Source: Mycteria americana (taxonomy: Eukaryota; Chordata; Aves; Ciconiiformes; Ciconiidae). From it: DNA of 64,000 nt. The notes below the pieces were generated by a model that saw only the letters and a list, made by a program, of their open reading frames with translations, searched no databases and was not told where the DNA came from. Of this stretch, positions 43,401 through 53,000 are shown piece after piece (positions within the stretch are counted from its first letter, which is position 1; every line of letters begins with the position of its first letter). The DNA lies in contig NC_134368.1 of the NCBI RefSeq assembly GCF_035582795.1, positions 30,750,501 to 30,814,500 of the forward strand, in the 5' to 3' direction. The position numbers were made by a program, and so were the translations under genes.

Positions 43401-43539
43401 TGCTCGGGCGGCTCGCCACGGCCCCGTGGACGGCGGGGCGGGCCTCGCTCCCCCCTCGCCCCGGCGGGGACGGCCCCGACGCCTCCCCGTTGCCTGCGTC
43501 TCGGCGCGGACAGACCTGCTCGGAGGCGGCCGCCGCCAT
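37295..43539 (-). CDS. SGCB: SGCB, beta-sarcoglycan (six coding exons, complete)
   Basis: Beta-sarcoglycan is a type II membrane glycoprotein of the sarcoglycan subcomplex of the dystrophin-glycoprotein complex; in human it is the LGMD2E/R4 gene. Exons 43539-43516, 41304-41095, 40180-39995, 39882-39691, 38496-38365 and 37498-37295 join in frame to 315 residues; human is 318 as I recall. The order is a short cytoplasmic N-terminus (MAAAASEQ, then AGYIPIDEDRLHKTGLRGRK), one membrane segment (about 59-85), a beta-rich ectodomain, and a C-terminal cysteine cluster (LCMCADGT...NMGCQTS...NPCGATH) conserved in beta, gamma and delta sarcoglycans. All introns have AG/GT ends. The start has A at -3 and G at +4. 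Confidence 0.96.
38365..38496 (-). CDS. SGCB: SGCB coding exon 5
   Basis: The acceptor is TGTTCTTAG and the donor GTAAGT. It reads ITSNATSDLNIKVDGRAIVR, GNEGVFITGKTIEFRMGGNM, ELKA, with an N-glycosylation sequon (NAT). It is 44 codons. Confidence 0.95.
39691..39882 (-). CDS. SGCB: SGCB coding exon 4
   Basis: The acceptor is TTCTGAAG and the donor GTATGT. It reads IVFQQGTTKLSVEKDKTSIT through DPRTQN and FSTDYETHEFHLPNG to KASTER. It is 64 codons. Confidence 0.95.
39995..40180 (-). CDS. SGCB: SGCB coding exon 3
   Basis: The acceptor is CTTTCAG and the donor GTAAGT. It reads ITLVIWAVIRIGPNGCDSME, FHESGLLRFKQVSDMGVIHP and ends GNNQP. It carries the end of the membrane helix and the start of the extracellular domain. 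Confidence 0.95.
41095..41304 (-). CDS. SGCB: SGCB coding exon 2
   Basis: The acceptor is TATTATAG and the donor GTGAGT. It reads QSSNGPVKKSMREKAVERR and onward to the first part of the membrane segment (NLAICVIVLLFILAVINLI). It is 70 codons. Confidence 0.95.
41305..43515 (-). other. SGCB intron 1
   Basis: It is AT-rich at the 3' side and GC-rich towards exon 1. On the opposite strand it contains a short ORF with splice-like flanks at 42178-42376, described separately. The GC-rich part from about 42.95 kb belongs to the CpG island. Confidence 0.65.
42178..42376 (+). other. Unexplained exon-like block antisense in SGCB intron 1
   Basis: A 45-codon ORF (42178-42315) begins MSCFLLLPKNKEMV and ends TLTLQKLRTG then TAG. 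It is locally GC-richer than its flanks. A pyrimidine-rich stretch ending CCGAAG at 42204 and a GTAAGTAT donor-like site at 42377 could bound a 172-bp exon of 42205-42376. I do not recognise the peptide. It may be chance, an old repeat remnant, or an upstream exon of the SPATA18-strand transcript. Confidence 0.2.
43516..43539 (-). CDS. SGCB: SGCB coding exon 1 (8 residues)
   Basis: It encodes MAAAASEQ and ends at donor GTCTGT. It is shorter than the human alanine-rich counterpart. Longer ORFs in this GC-rich stretch that read through the donor are artefacts. Confidence 0.88.
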
Positions 43540-43700
43540 CTTCCACCGCCGCCACTGCTGCTGCCGCTGCGGCGGAGCCTGCGGGCGCCCCCTTGCGGCG
43601 CGGGGAGGGAGCGAGCTCGGTGTCGCTCCGCTCCGCTGTGTGAGGCGGGTTGTTACCGCCGGTTCGGAAACGCGTTACCTGGCGGCCGAGGGGGTGTCGT

Positions 43701-43717
43701 CCCCCCCCCCCCCCCCC
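43701..43717. repeat. C17 homopolymer in the bidirectional promoter
   Basis: Seventeen consecutive C lie between the two start codons. The length is prone to slippage and sequencing error. Confidence 0.9.
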
Positions 43718-44008
43718 GTGCAGGGCCGTGGGACCGCGGACAGCCGGGGGACGGCCGCCGCGTTACCACAACCGAGGCGCGCCCTGCCTGCGTCGCCGTG
43801 GCACCCGCCGCCGCGCCGGGCCCGGCCCACGTTACAATCGCGACTATAAAGGCGGGGCTGAACGCAGCGCCACCCAGAGCAGCGGGCCCGGGCTGGCGGT
43901 ACCAGCTCCCCCGCCCCGCGCCGCCCGCCCGCGGAGGTCTCCCGGGGGCACGGGACGGGGGAACCAGCGCAGCCCATCCCAACCCCGGGAGCGAGCTGAC
44001 AGCCGGCC

Positions 44009-44095
44009 ATGGCCGACGGCTTGAGGAGGCTGGTCGGCGCGGAGAGCGGCCGGGTGCTGCAGGAGAAGCTGGAGAGCTGGTACCGGGACTACGAG
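44009..44095 (+). CDS. SPATA18: SPATA18 coding exon 1
   Basis: It encodes residues 1-29, [20 protein letters not shown] then LESWYRDYE, with donor GTGGGC. Reading past the donor gives a GC-artefact extension. Confidence 0.92.
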
Positions 44096-47000
44096 GTGGG
44101 CCGCGGCCGCCAGCGGGGGGGATCCGTGTCTGCTGGGGGGCTGTACGGAGGGCGGCCCGCCTCGCCCCGCGGGCCCTCAGGGGGGCGGGAGGCCGCCGGC
44201 AGCGACGCCGTTGCCGCGGTGCCCGGGCCGTGCGGCGGTTTCCGCGGTGACGGCGCGACGCGGAACGGTGGCGGCCCCCACCGCCTCCGGGAGGGCGGGT
44301 GTCTTTAGCCCGGTGCAACCGAAACCTGCAGCCGGCCGTCCTGGCCGTGGGGAGTGGGTAGTGGCCGCCTCTTGGGGTTCAAAAGGCTAGTTTGAAACGT
44401 CGACCCACGCATGCACCCGGTTGTCACAATTTTAACACCCAGTGCCTGTAGCACTCACAGCTTCAGCTATTTTCTTTTTTGCCTATGACAAGGTTCACTG
44501 AAAGCAAGGACTGGAGGTTAAAAGTGATATTTGAGCTGTAATGACTGAGTCTGGATCAGAGAAGAGTTTTGTGGTAAAAGACCAGCAGATGGAAGGACCA
44601 TGGGTTGAGGGTGTGCTCAGAAGGAATCACCTGTGGCCTGGGAACAGTCAGGAAAATGTGAGGAAAAAGGATGTTGAAAGTGAGGAGGTCATCTAGCTTC
44701 CTGGCTCTTCTGGGTGGGAAACCTGATAGAGCTGAGAGGCTGCTGCAAGACAGCACAGCTGCAGAAGGGCTTTGGAAGCGGGGAAGCAGGCATGGGCAGA
44801 GAGTTTCAGGTAGGAGTGAGGAGGAGGCTGGAGATGGATGTAATGGGATGCATGGAGGAGGACGAGGTAACAGGAGATTGAGGAGGCAAAACAGTGGAAG
44901 CAGGAGAGAAGGTGTAAAATTTAGGGAAAGGTGCGATGAAGGGAACTGAGATTTGAAAATTGGGAATTTTCTCAACAGAAGCAGTCTTGACAGGGTTGTC
45001 ACTCCTGTGTCCCCAGGTTTAATTAGCTTCAGGACACTGATAGCTGATTTGGTCATGAGCCTGTAAGCATCTACAGTGTGCTATGGTTGGTGAGGAAAGG
45101 TGCTGAGCAGAGATGCAGCCTTTTCAAGGGAAGCCAGCTCCTTTTTTTACTTCATGATATGTAGGAGTTAGAGCATCTTAATGGCCAGTCAAACTCTCTG
45201 CAGGATTCATGGCAAAGAATGGTTTTAAGGAGGACTTTGAAGGTAGCTTGTAAAGCTACCACAGAGTGCAGGACAGCAGAGGAGGAAGAACAGAGGCACT
45301 CATTTTAAAACATTCCAAATGGATGGTGGAGGTAGACCTCGGGGAGGCTGAGCAGTAGCAGGAGCTGAACTCTCCATAATAAGTGAGGTGAGGGTACTCT
45401 GCAAAGTCTTGGGAAATGAAGATGAGCAGCTTCAGGCTGCTGTTGTGGAAGAGGAGGATCTGGCAGATGGAAGCACCGTGGGTGTTATGTCAGTGTAATG
45501 AGCTGGAAAAATGCACCACTGCAAAAGTGGTGTTCTGGTGGAGTTTAGCGGGGTGAGACTGTGCTCCCCGAGGCCAGAGGAAAGCATGTTGCAGCAATCA
45601 AAATGCAAGCTGATAGGGGCATGGGGGAGTTTTAGCTGTTTTGGAACCTTATAAAAACCATATGGAGCCATTAAAGCCTGAAGACCTAGAGGGTGATCTA
45701 CATTGAAGATGATACCCAGGTTACGGATAAAGATTAAGGAAGCAGGTACAAACTATGTGTTGTCCTGGCAGGTGCAGTAGCATCCTGGACAGATTAACCC
45801 CATCAACTCCTTTTCAGAATTGCACTTGCTGGAAGTGGTGTAGTTTTGCTGTTCTGTTGTTTCCTAGGCATAATGCTGGATTTGCCCATTCTTTAGTATT
45901 ATTTGTTTCACTTAGTAACTCTTAAAAATCAGATGAAATTGCATGGAGGCCTCATATGGCTGTTGACAAAGCCTTATATGTATTATTTCAGCTAATATGG
46001 AAAATCAGATTTTGGACTAATACATTTTTTCATCCAACAATCTCCTATCTTATTATTTTAAAAACTCTGTGTTGAAAGATTTTGACACAGATCCACAATT
46101 ATGATGATTCTTCTTTTAGAGATATTTGTGGTTGCATCTTCTTTATGAATGGGGAAAAGAGTAAGTTTTCTCAAGTAGTGAATTAACTGGGTGATAAAAG
46201 TCCTGATGTCTTGTTCATTTGCCAATTAACAATGTGAACCTTTTAAAGATGAGTATTCTAGTGGATGCAGTAAGAAAAGGTTGTGAAGATGTAGTTATAG
46301 GAGAGAAAAAAAAAGTCATGATCATAACAGGAATAATTTTAAGTAAGAAAGCCCAGGCAGATGTATTAATACACATTAATTTACAGATTAATTCCTGTGA
46401 TCAGAATCTGAACCGATGTTGTGAAATAATAGAACTGAACTCTGAGATTCAAGGGCAGCTCTTCACAATCCTCAATGAAACATCTCGAGAAGGTAAATCA
46501 GTGCCTTGTCTTATTACTAACACATTTCACGTGTGTCATCTTTTCAAGCTCTGGCTCTTTCTGTAAGTATTCTCACCATTTCTTAATGTATGTATTTTCT
46601 TAGGTGGGCATTACGCAGGTGTGGAAACAATAAAAACTCGTCTCCTGCCATGGCTAGGGACTTGTTTTTCCTGTGCTACTTCAGGAAGGCTCTTTGAAAC
46701 CAACCTCTCTCTCGCTCAGGTATGTAAGAAATTTATTTTAAGGGAATAGAACAGTGTGAATTTATACCTGCAGGAGAGCTTTAATGACTTTCTGTTAATA
46801 ATAGCTTCCCTCCCTGATTTTGCTTAATGAAATATGTCCTTAGTTGCTTATGGAGACAACTATGCTATTTCTCTGTCTCATCTGACATTTCTCTGTCTCA
46901 TCTTTCCCTTTGAAAGGGAAATCAAAGAGGTCATTAAAGTTACTTTTGGCCTTCTAGGGCTTATGCTGTTTCACAACGAGTGACAATATGGAGGAATTTG

Positions 47001-50000
47001 CTTTGTAAGAGAAGATATGTTCTTGTAATGCTTTCCTTTTTCTGGGTAAAGAATTATGCTACATTTACATTTGCAAAGACATCATAGAAGTATTTACGCC
47101 ATCTCTCTATTAGTAAGCACCTAACGCTATGTGAAAATACATGTGTAAGTTGAAGGTGTGTATAAACTCCATGCATTTATCTGTGAGCTCCTTTTATTTT
47201 TTTGAAGAAAAAAAAATCTTTGTTTAGTATCTGAGCATTATAATATCTCCAGAAGGGGAAAAAGAAAAAAAAAGTGCTCATGTCCTTCGTGATACCACCA
47301 CACGCATGACTTGATGTTTGGAGTTAGTATGTATTTGATATTTACTGAAGGGGTTGTAGTACTAACAGTTTGGCAGGAAAGACTGATCTGCTGTGCCTTT
47401 GTGCTTTGAAAGAACATAAGAATGTTGGTTGATGCAGACTAGGGGAAAATACTGAAGATCTTGAGATTTGACAGTGATGTCTCCATGTTCTCTGACTTCT
47501 CATTTTTACACCTCTTCTGTCAAAATCTTTCACAATTAAAATGACAAATGAAAAGTGATATCCTTTAAGAGTCAGATTCTAGTGTATTGCAGGAGTAGGG
47601 TTCTGCCAAAAAACCCCAACATGTAAAATAATGATGTTATTAAATAACAGTACACCAGTTATGGATTTGTCATTGCACATGACATTCAAAATTTAAAGAA
47701 AAGCCTGCTGCACAGTTACTTATTTAACTCCAGTAGTATCAGGCAAATCTATAGGTTGTTAAAGACAGAGCTGCATGTGTAGTAGTGTGCTTTCTGGAAC
47801 GACAATAGTTGTCTCCTCTGTTCTAATAACATTTTCTGTTATTCTGTGTACATGAATTCCCCAAAATTTTACTTGAGTTGGTGATATAGTCAGTCAGAAG
47901 ATGACTGACTAGAAAAAAACCCATGCAACACATCATCTGAACAAAGTGTTCTTGCAGATGTGTATACAGGTAGTAAATCTGCATATGCAGACCTTCCATA
48001 TTCTCCATCATGAGGTGTAAATGAAGTGAATATTTTTCCTACTATAATTGAGTCCTTGTTTTGTGTGCCTGTAAGGTATTGCTGATGTCTCTAAAAGGTA
48101 TGCAAATTGCTTTTGTTTTCAGTTAGTTTAGAAATGGTCTTTACTGAAATGTTTAGAAATACATCTGCTAATAATGCTATACTACATTGCTGAAGGATTC
48201 TGTAAGGTAGAATATTAAAGCAGTGTGATTTTGTGTTTTGTTGTAGGATTCAATTGAGAAAGATAGGCAGCTGAGAGAGCTAGCCAGCAATCAGACTTTT
48301 CAACTGCAAGAGCTGCAGGAAGAACTGACTTCAACTCGTCTACAGCTCGACCATGTGCAACAAGAGTAGGGGAATTAACTGTGATTATTTTTGTTTGGTT
48401 TTTTTTGTTTTTCAGCAAGTCATGTATTTCTCTTGACATCTAAATACTGATGGAGATTTGTAAAATGTTTCATTTCTGGCTTAAAATCAGAGCTTCAAAG
48501 TACATCTAGCCTCTGGATTGTCTGTGTGTGTCCACAGTGGGGTACAAATGATACAGTCATATCCGCATTCATAAATTGACTTGGTAGGTTTTGCTTCTGG
48601 CAGAGGAGTTGGAAAACATGCCAGTACTCTAGACAAAAGGGTTTTGTATAGTGCATGACCATCCCAGTGAAATTATAGTCAATGAACTGTTGCATGCTGA
48701 GCAAACCTTGATAAAAATTGAGTAGCTATGGTGCAACACTTATTGAAGGATGTACAACATGTCATAATTAGTTATGGTATGTAATTGGTATGTGAACATC
48801 CAAGAAGATCAAAACCCACTGTGGTAAGATGGAGGAAGAAAGAGAGACAGGTTTTCAAATAAGTGACTAGGACTGAACAGTTTTTGTCCAGTTGCATAAA
48901 ACACATTTTGTGGAGCACTCTAGTCTCACAATGACTTAATTACAGAATCACACAGAATCACAGAATCGTGTAGGTTGGAAAAGACCTTTAAGATCATCGA
49001 GTCCAACCAAAAACCTAACGCTACCAAGACCACCACTAAACCATGTCCCTAAGCACCTCATCCAAACGTCTTTTAAATACCTCCAGGGATGGCGACTCAA
49101 CCACTTCCCTGGGCAGCCTGTTCCAATGCTTGATAACCCTTTCAGTGAAGTAAAATTTCCCAATATCCAGTCTAATCCTCCCCTGGTGCAACTTGAGGCC
49201 ATTTCCTCTTGTCCTATCACTTGTTACCTGGGAGAAGAGACCGACCCCCACCTCTCTACAACCTCCTTTCAGGTAGTTGTAGGGAGCGATAAGGTCTCCC
49301 CTGAGCCTCCTTTTCTCCAGGCTAAACAACCCTAGTTCCCTCAGCTGCTCCTCATAAGACTTCTGCTCTAGACCCAAATTTGCTTCAGAAAAAAATTTGT
49401 GCAGTTAGTGCCACTTCCAAGGCCATTTCAGAGATAGCTGCAAGTGACAGACACTTTCTCATGCATCCTATTAGCATGTTCACAGTCCTTGGGTCAGTAC
49501 AATAAGTGATATAATTTAATACTCTTACTAAGCGACTCCAAGAATATCAGGTTCTCAGAACTGCAAACTGTATTAGCTAGATTAGAGGAAAGAGGTTCAA
49601 TAGAGAATTTCTTCCTGTTTCCTAATCTTGCGGATATCTCCTGCTTTCATAGAATTGTAGAATCACAGAACAGTTTGTGTTGGAAGGGACCGTCAAAGAT
49701 CTAGTCCAACCCCTCTGCTGTTGGCAGGGACATCTTCCACTAGATTAGGTTGCTCAAAGGCCCATCCAACCGGACCTTGAATGCTTCCAGGGATGAGGCA
49801 CCCACAACTTCTCAGGGCAACCTGTTCCAGTGTCTCATCACCCTCATCATAAAGAATTTCTTCCTTATATCCAATCTAAATCTTCTCTCTTTTAGTTTAA
49901 AACCATTACCCTTGTCCTATCACTAGGACAGGGGTAAAAAGTAAAGTCTCTCTCTGTCTTTCTTGTAAGTGCCCTTTAAGTATCGAAAGGCGGCATAAGG

Positions 50001-53000
50001 TCTCCCTGAAGCCCCTTCTCCTCCAAGCTAAACAATCCCAAGTCTCTCAGCTTTTCTTCATAGGAGAGGTGTTCCATCCCTCTGATCATTTGTGTGGCAC
50101 TCCTCTGGACCTGCTCTAGCAGGTCCGTGTCTTTCTTGTACTGGGGACCCCAGAGCTGGATGCAGTACTCTAGGTGGGGTCTCATGAAAGGGGAGTAGAG
50201 GGGGAGAGTCACCTCCCTTGACCTGCTGGCCATGCTTCTTTTTATGCAGCCCAGGATATGGCTGGCTTTTTGGGCTGCGAATGCACATTGCCAGCTCATT
50301 CCTACTTTTTCATTTACCACTATCTCCGAGTCCTTCTCCACAGGGCTGCTCTTAATCCATTTTTTCCCCCAGCCTGTACTGATACCGGGGGTTGCCCCGA
50401 CCCAGGTGCATGACCTTGCACTTGGCCTTGTTGAATCTCATGAGATTCAACTTGGGCCCACTTCTCAAGCCTGTCAAGGTCCCTCTAGATGCTATCTGTT
50501 CTCTCAAGAGTATCGATTGCACCACTCAGCTTGGTGTCATCCACAAACTTGCTGAGAGTCCACTCAATCCTGCTGTCAATGTCATTAATAAAGATATTGA
50601 ACAGTACCAGTCCCAATACAGACTCCTGAGGGACACTGCTTGTCACTCTGTTGGACATTGAGCTGTTGACTGCAACTCTTTGGGCATGGCTGTCCAGCCA
50701 ATTCCTTCTTCATCAATTAGTCCATCCATCAAATCCATATCTCTTCAATTTAGAGACAAAGATGTTGTGTGTGACCATGTCAAAGGCCTTACAGAAGACA
50801 AGGGAGAGGACATCAGTTGTTCTTCCCTTATTCACCCATGCATATTAGTATCTGTTGTGTCTCATCTTGGATGAATGCAGACATTTTAATTTTTCACTAT
50901 AAAAAAGTCTCTGTCGACTCTGAGTTAAGGATCAGTGCATCCCCTTGAAAAGAAGATAAGAGGACAAAAAAATCTTCTGATCTTGCAGTATATATTAAAT
51001 ATCAAAAGTGACAAGGTGGGATGGAGAAGGACCCCACAACATTTGGAAGGAGAGGTTTTTTTGTTCTTGGCATTTCAACTGGTTTGCCAGAACTAAGTAA
51101 TCTTGCAAAACAATTCTGGCCTGGAAGGTTTAATAAGCAAAGGAGTTGTTTCCTGTTGATATTTCAAACTATAGAGAAGAGTTATTGAAGATTGGTGGAT
51201 CTTATTAATGTATAAACCTGAAGGCAGGCTGTAAAGAAGACAGAGCCAGGCTATTTCCAGTGGTGCCCAGTGACAGGACCAGAGGCAGTGGGTACAAACT
51301 GAAACACAGGAGGTTCCCTCTGAACATCAGGAAACCTTTTTTTACTGTGAGAGTAACTGAGCACTGGCACAGGTTGCCCAGGGATGTTGTGAAGTCTCTG
51401 ACCTTGGAGATATTAAAAAGCTGTCTGGACATGGTCCTGGGCAACTGGCTCTAAGTGGCTCTGCTTGAGCAGGGGAGTTGGCCCAGATGACCTCTAGAGG
51501 TCCCTTCCAACGTCAACTGTTCTGTGGTTCAGATATATGTAAAGGTTGGTTTACGGGTGAGGCATTTCATCCTATGGTCCTGTGTGGATAGAAAGAGATT
51601 ATTTGATGAGCTGGAGAAAAGTGTTGGGTGGTCAAGGAAAGTTATTCACTGATACAGATTGGAGTGAGTATGTGGCAGTTTGCAGTACAAGAAAAAGTCA
51701 TTTTGGGCTAGCTCCTGCAAGAAGTGGAAAATCAGTGGTAAAGCTTTTGTACAGTTTTGTGGGTTGCATTTTTCTGTGCAGTCAGGACAGAGAGGTGTTG
51801 GCTGTGGTTTGCAAAGGTAGAAGTCCGGAAGGTGGAGGGTTGGAAAGAGGTAATTCAAGCAGAGATGAAGTAATGCGTGAAAGTTTCAGAGCTGATCCTT
51901 TCAAGGTGATGCAGTATGGAGTAATGATTGTGTAGTTATTGGCAGGTAGAGGACAGGTGTGGGAGAAAGAGAATTCATGTCCCAAGATACCCCATCTATG
52001 GACAGTGAAGTAATTCTGAATGCTGTAAATTGTTGAAATCGATGGAGAAACTGGAATTGAGTCTTAATGAAAATAATGGGTCGTAGCAAAATAATTCTGT
52101 TATTGCATAGTCAGATAGGACTTTTTATGAGCTATTGGTGTGCTGATAGTCTGCACAAAGCCTGCTGTGATTGTTTTCATATGATAAATTGGTATGGACT
52201 TGGTCTGCTTAAACAGTCAGTTTGTCATATTAAATTCTCTGGTAGAATCTCTGCCTTTACCATGAAGGTTATTAATTTTTCTTGCAGTCTGGCAAAAACC
52301 CAGTTGGCTCTTGAAGACACAAAGACCAAATCAGCCACTACTCTTTTGGCAGCAGAAGATGAAATTGCTCAGCTAAAAGCAGCGTAAGAAAAATTGAATC
52401 TTGGGGTATTTGTGGCAGAAAGTCAGCATGCAGAGACACAGTCTGCCATTTACCTGAGCGGGTTCTGTTTATTCTACACTGTCCTATGCTATAGCAAAAA
52501 GTAGGTCTAGCTCTTTAACATCCTGTAGCTTTGTTTCTTGGTGTTACAGAGAGAGAATTAGCATGAGCAGATCCATGTGAGAAGAACCCTTATGACTGAA
52601 CTTCTATCCTTTTTTCTTTAGGATAGAGGAAGGATTACTTTGAAACTAGCAGCTTGGTAGCACTTGAATCTCGTATATGAAGTTAAATAGGAGAGAACCA
52701 TGTTCTGAATACAGCTGGAAACCGTTGTTTGCAGTTTGCTATGATGCTCTTGGAAGTAGTGTGTGTGTTAAATAAAAGACACTTTAGTTTGTCTATCTTA
52801 AGATAAAATTCTTTATATGACTTTTTATTTTAGACCATTTTTTTGCCAAATCCTTTTGCCTGTCTGCACAAAAGTAATGGCTATCGGTAACGTTGACATC
52901 TCTGGTTTTAAAATGTTTTTTGAGTTTAAGTGTGTTGGTCACATCTGGGAAGTTAACCCGGATCAGTAGGGGTGCAGCTGGGCGACCTACCTTTCCATTT

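Larger units (their letters stand above)
43000..44350. promoter_or_regulatory. CpG island / bidirectional SGCB-SPATA18 promoter
   Basis: Very high GC and frequent CpG distinguish this stretch from everything around it. The SGCB start codon (43539, minus) and SPATA18 start codon (44009, plus) face away from each other 470 bp apart. GC-box-like GGGCGGG/GGGGCGG strings recur. On the SPATA18 side a TATAAA sits at 43845-43850, followed by GGCGGGG, 159 bp before the ATG. Long ORFs in all frames here are by-products of GC richness. Confidence 0.85.

Noticed and set aside
43237-44250. 337-codon plus-strand ORF across the CpG island
   Set aside because: It is Pro/Arg/Ala-rich, overlaps SGCB exon 1 on the other strand and the SPATA18 start in a different frame, and several similarly long ORFs exist in other frames. 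GC richness explains it.
43653-44318. 221-codon minus-strand ORF in the same island
   Set aside because: Same reason: stop codons are rare in this base composition and no domain is recognisable.
44556-45056. 166-codon minus-strand ORF in SPATA18 intron 1
   Set aside because: It is the complement of a purine-rich tract, giving Ser/Leu/Pro low-complexity protein with no family resemblance.
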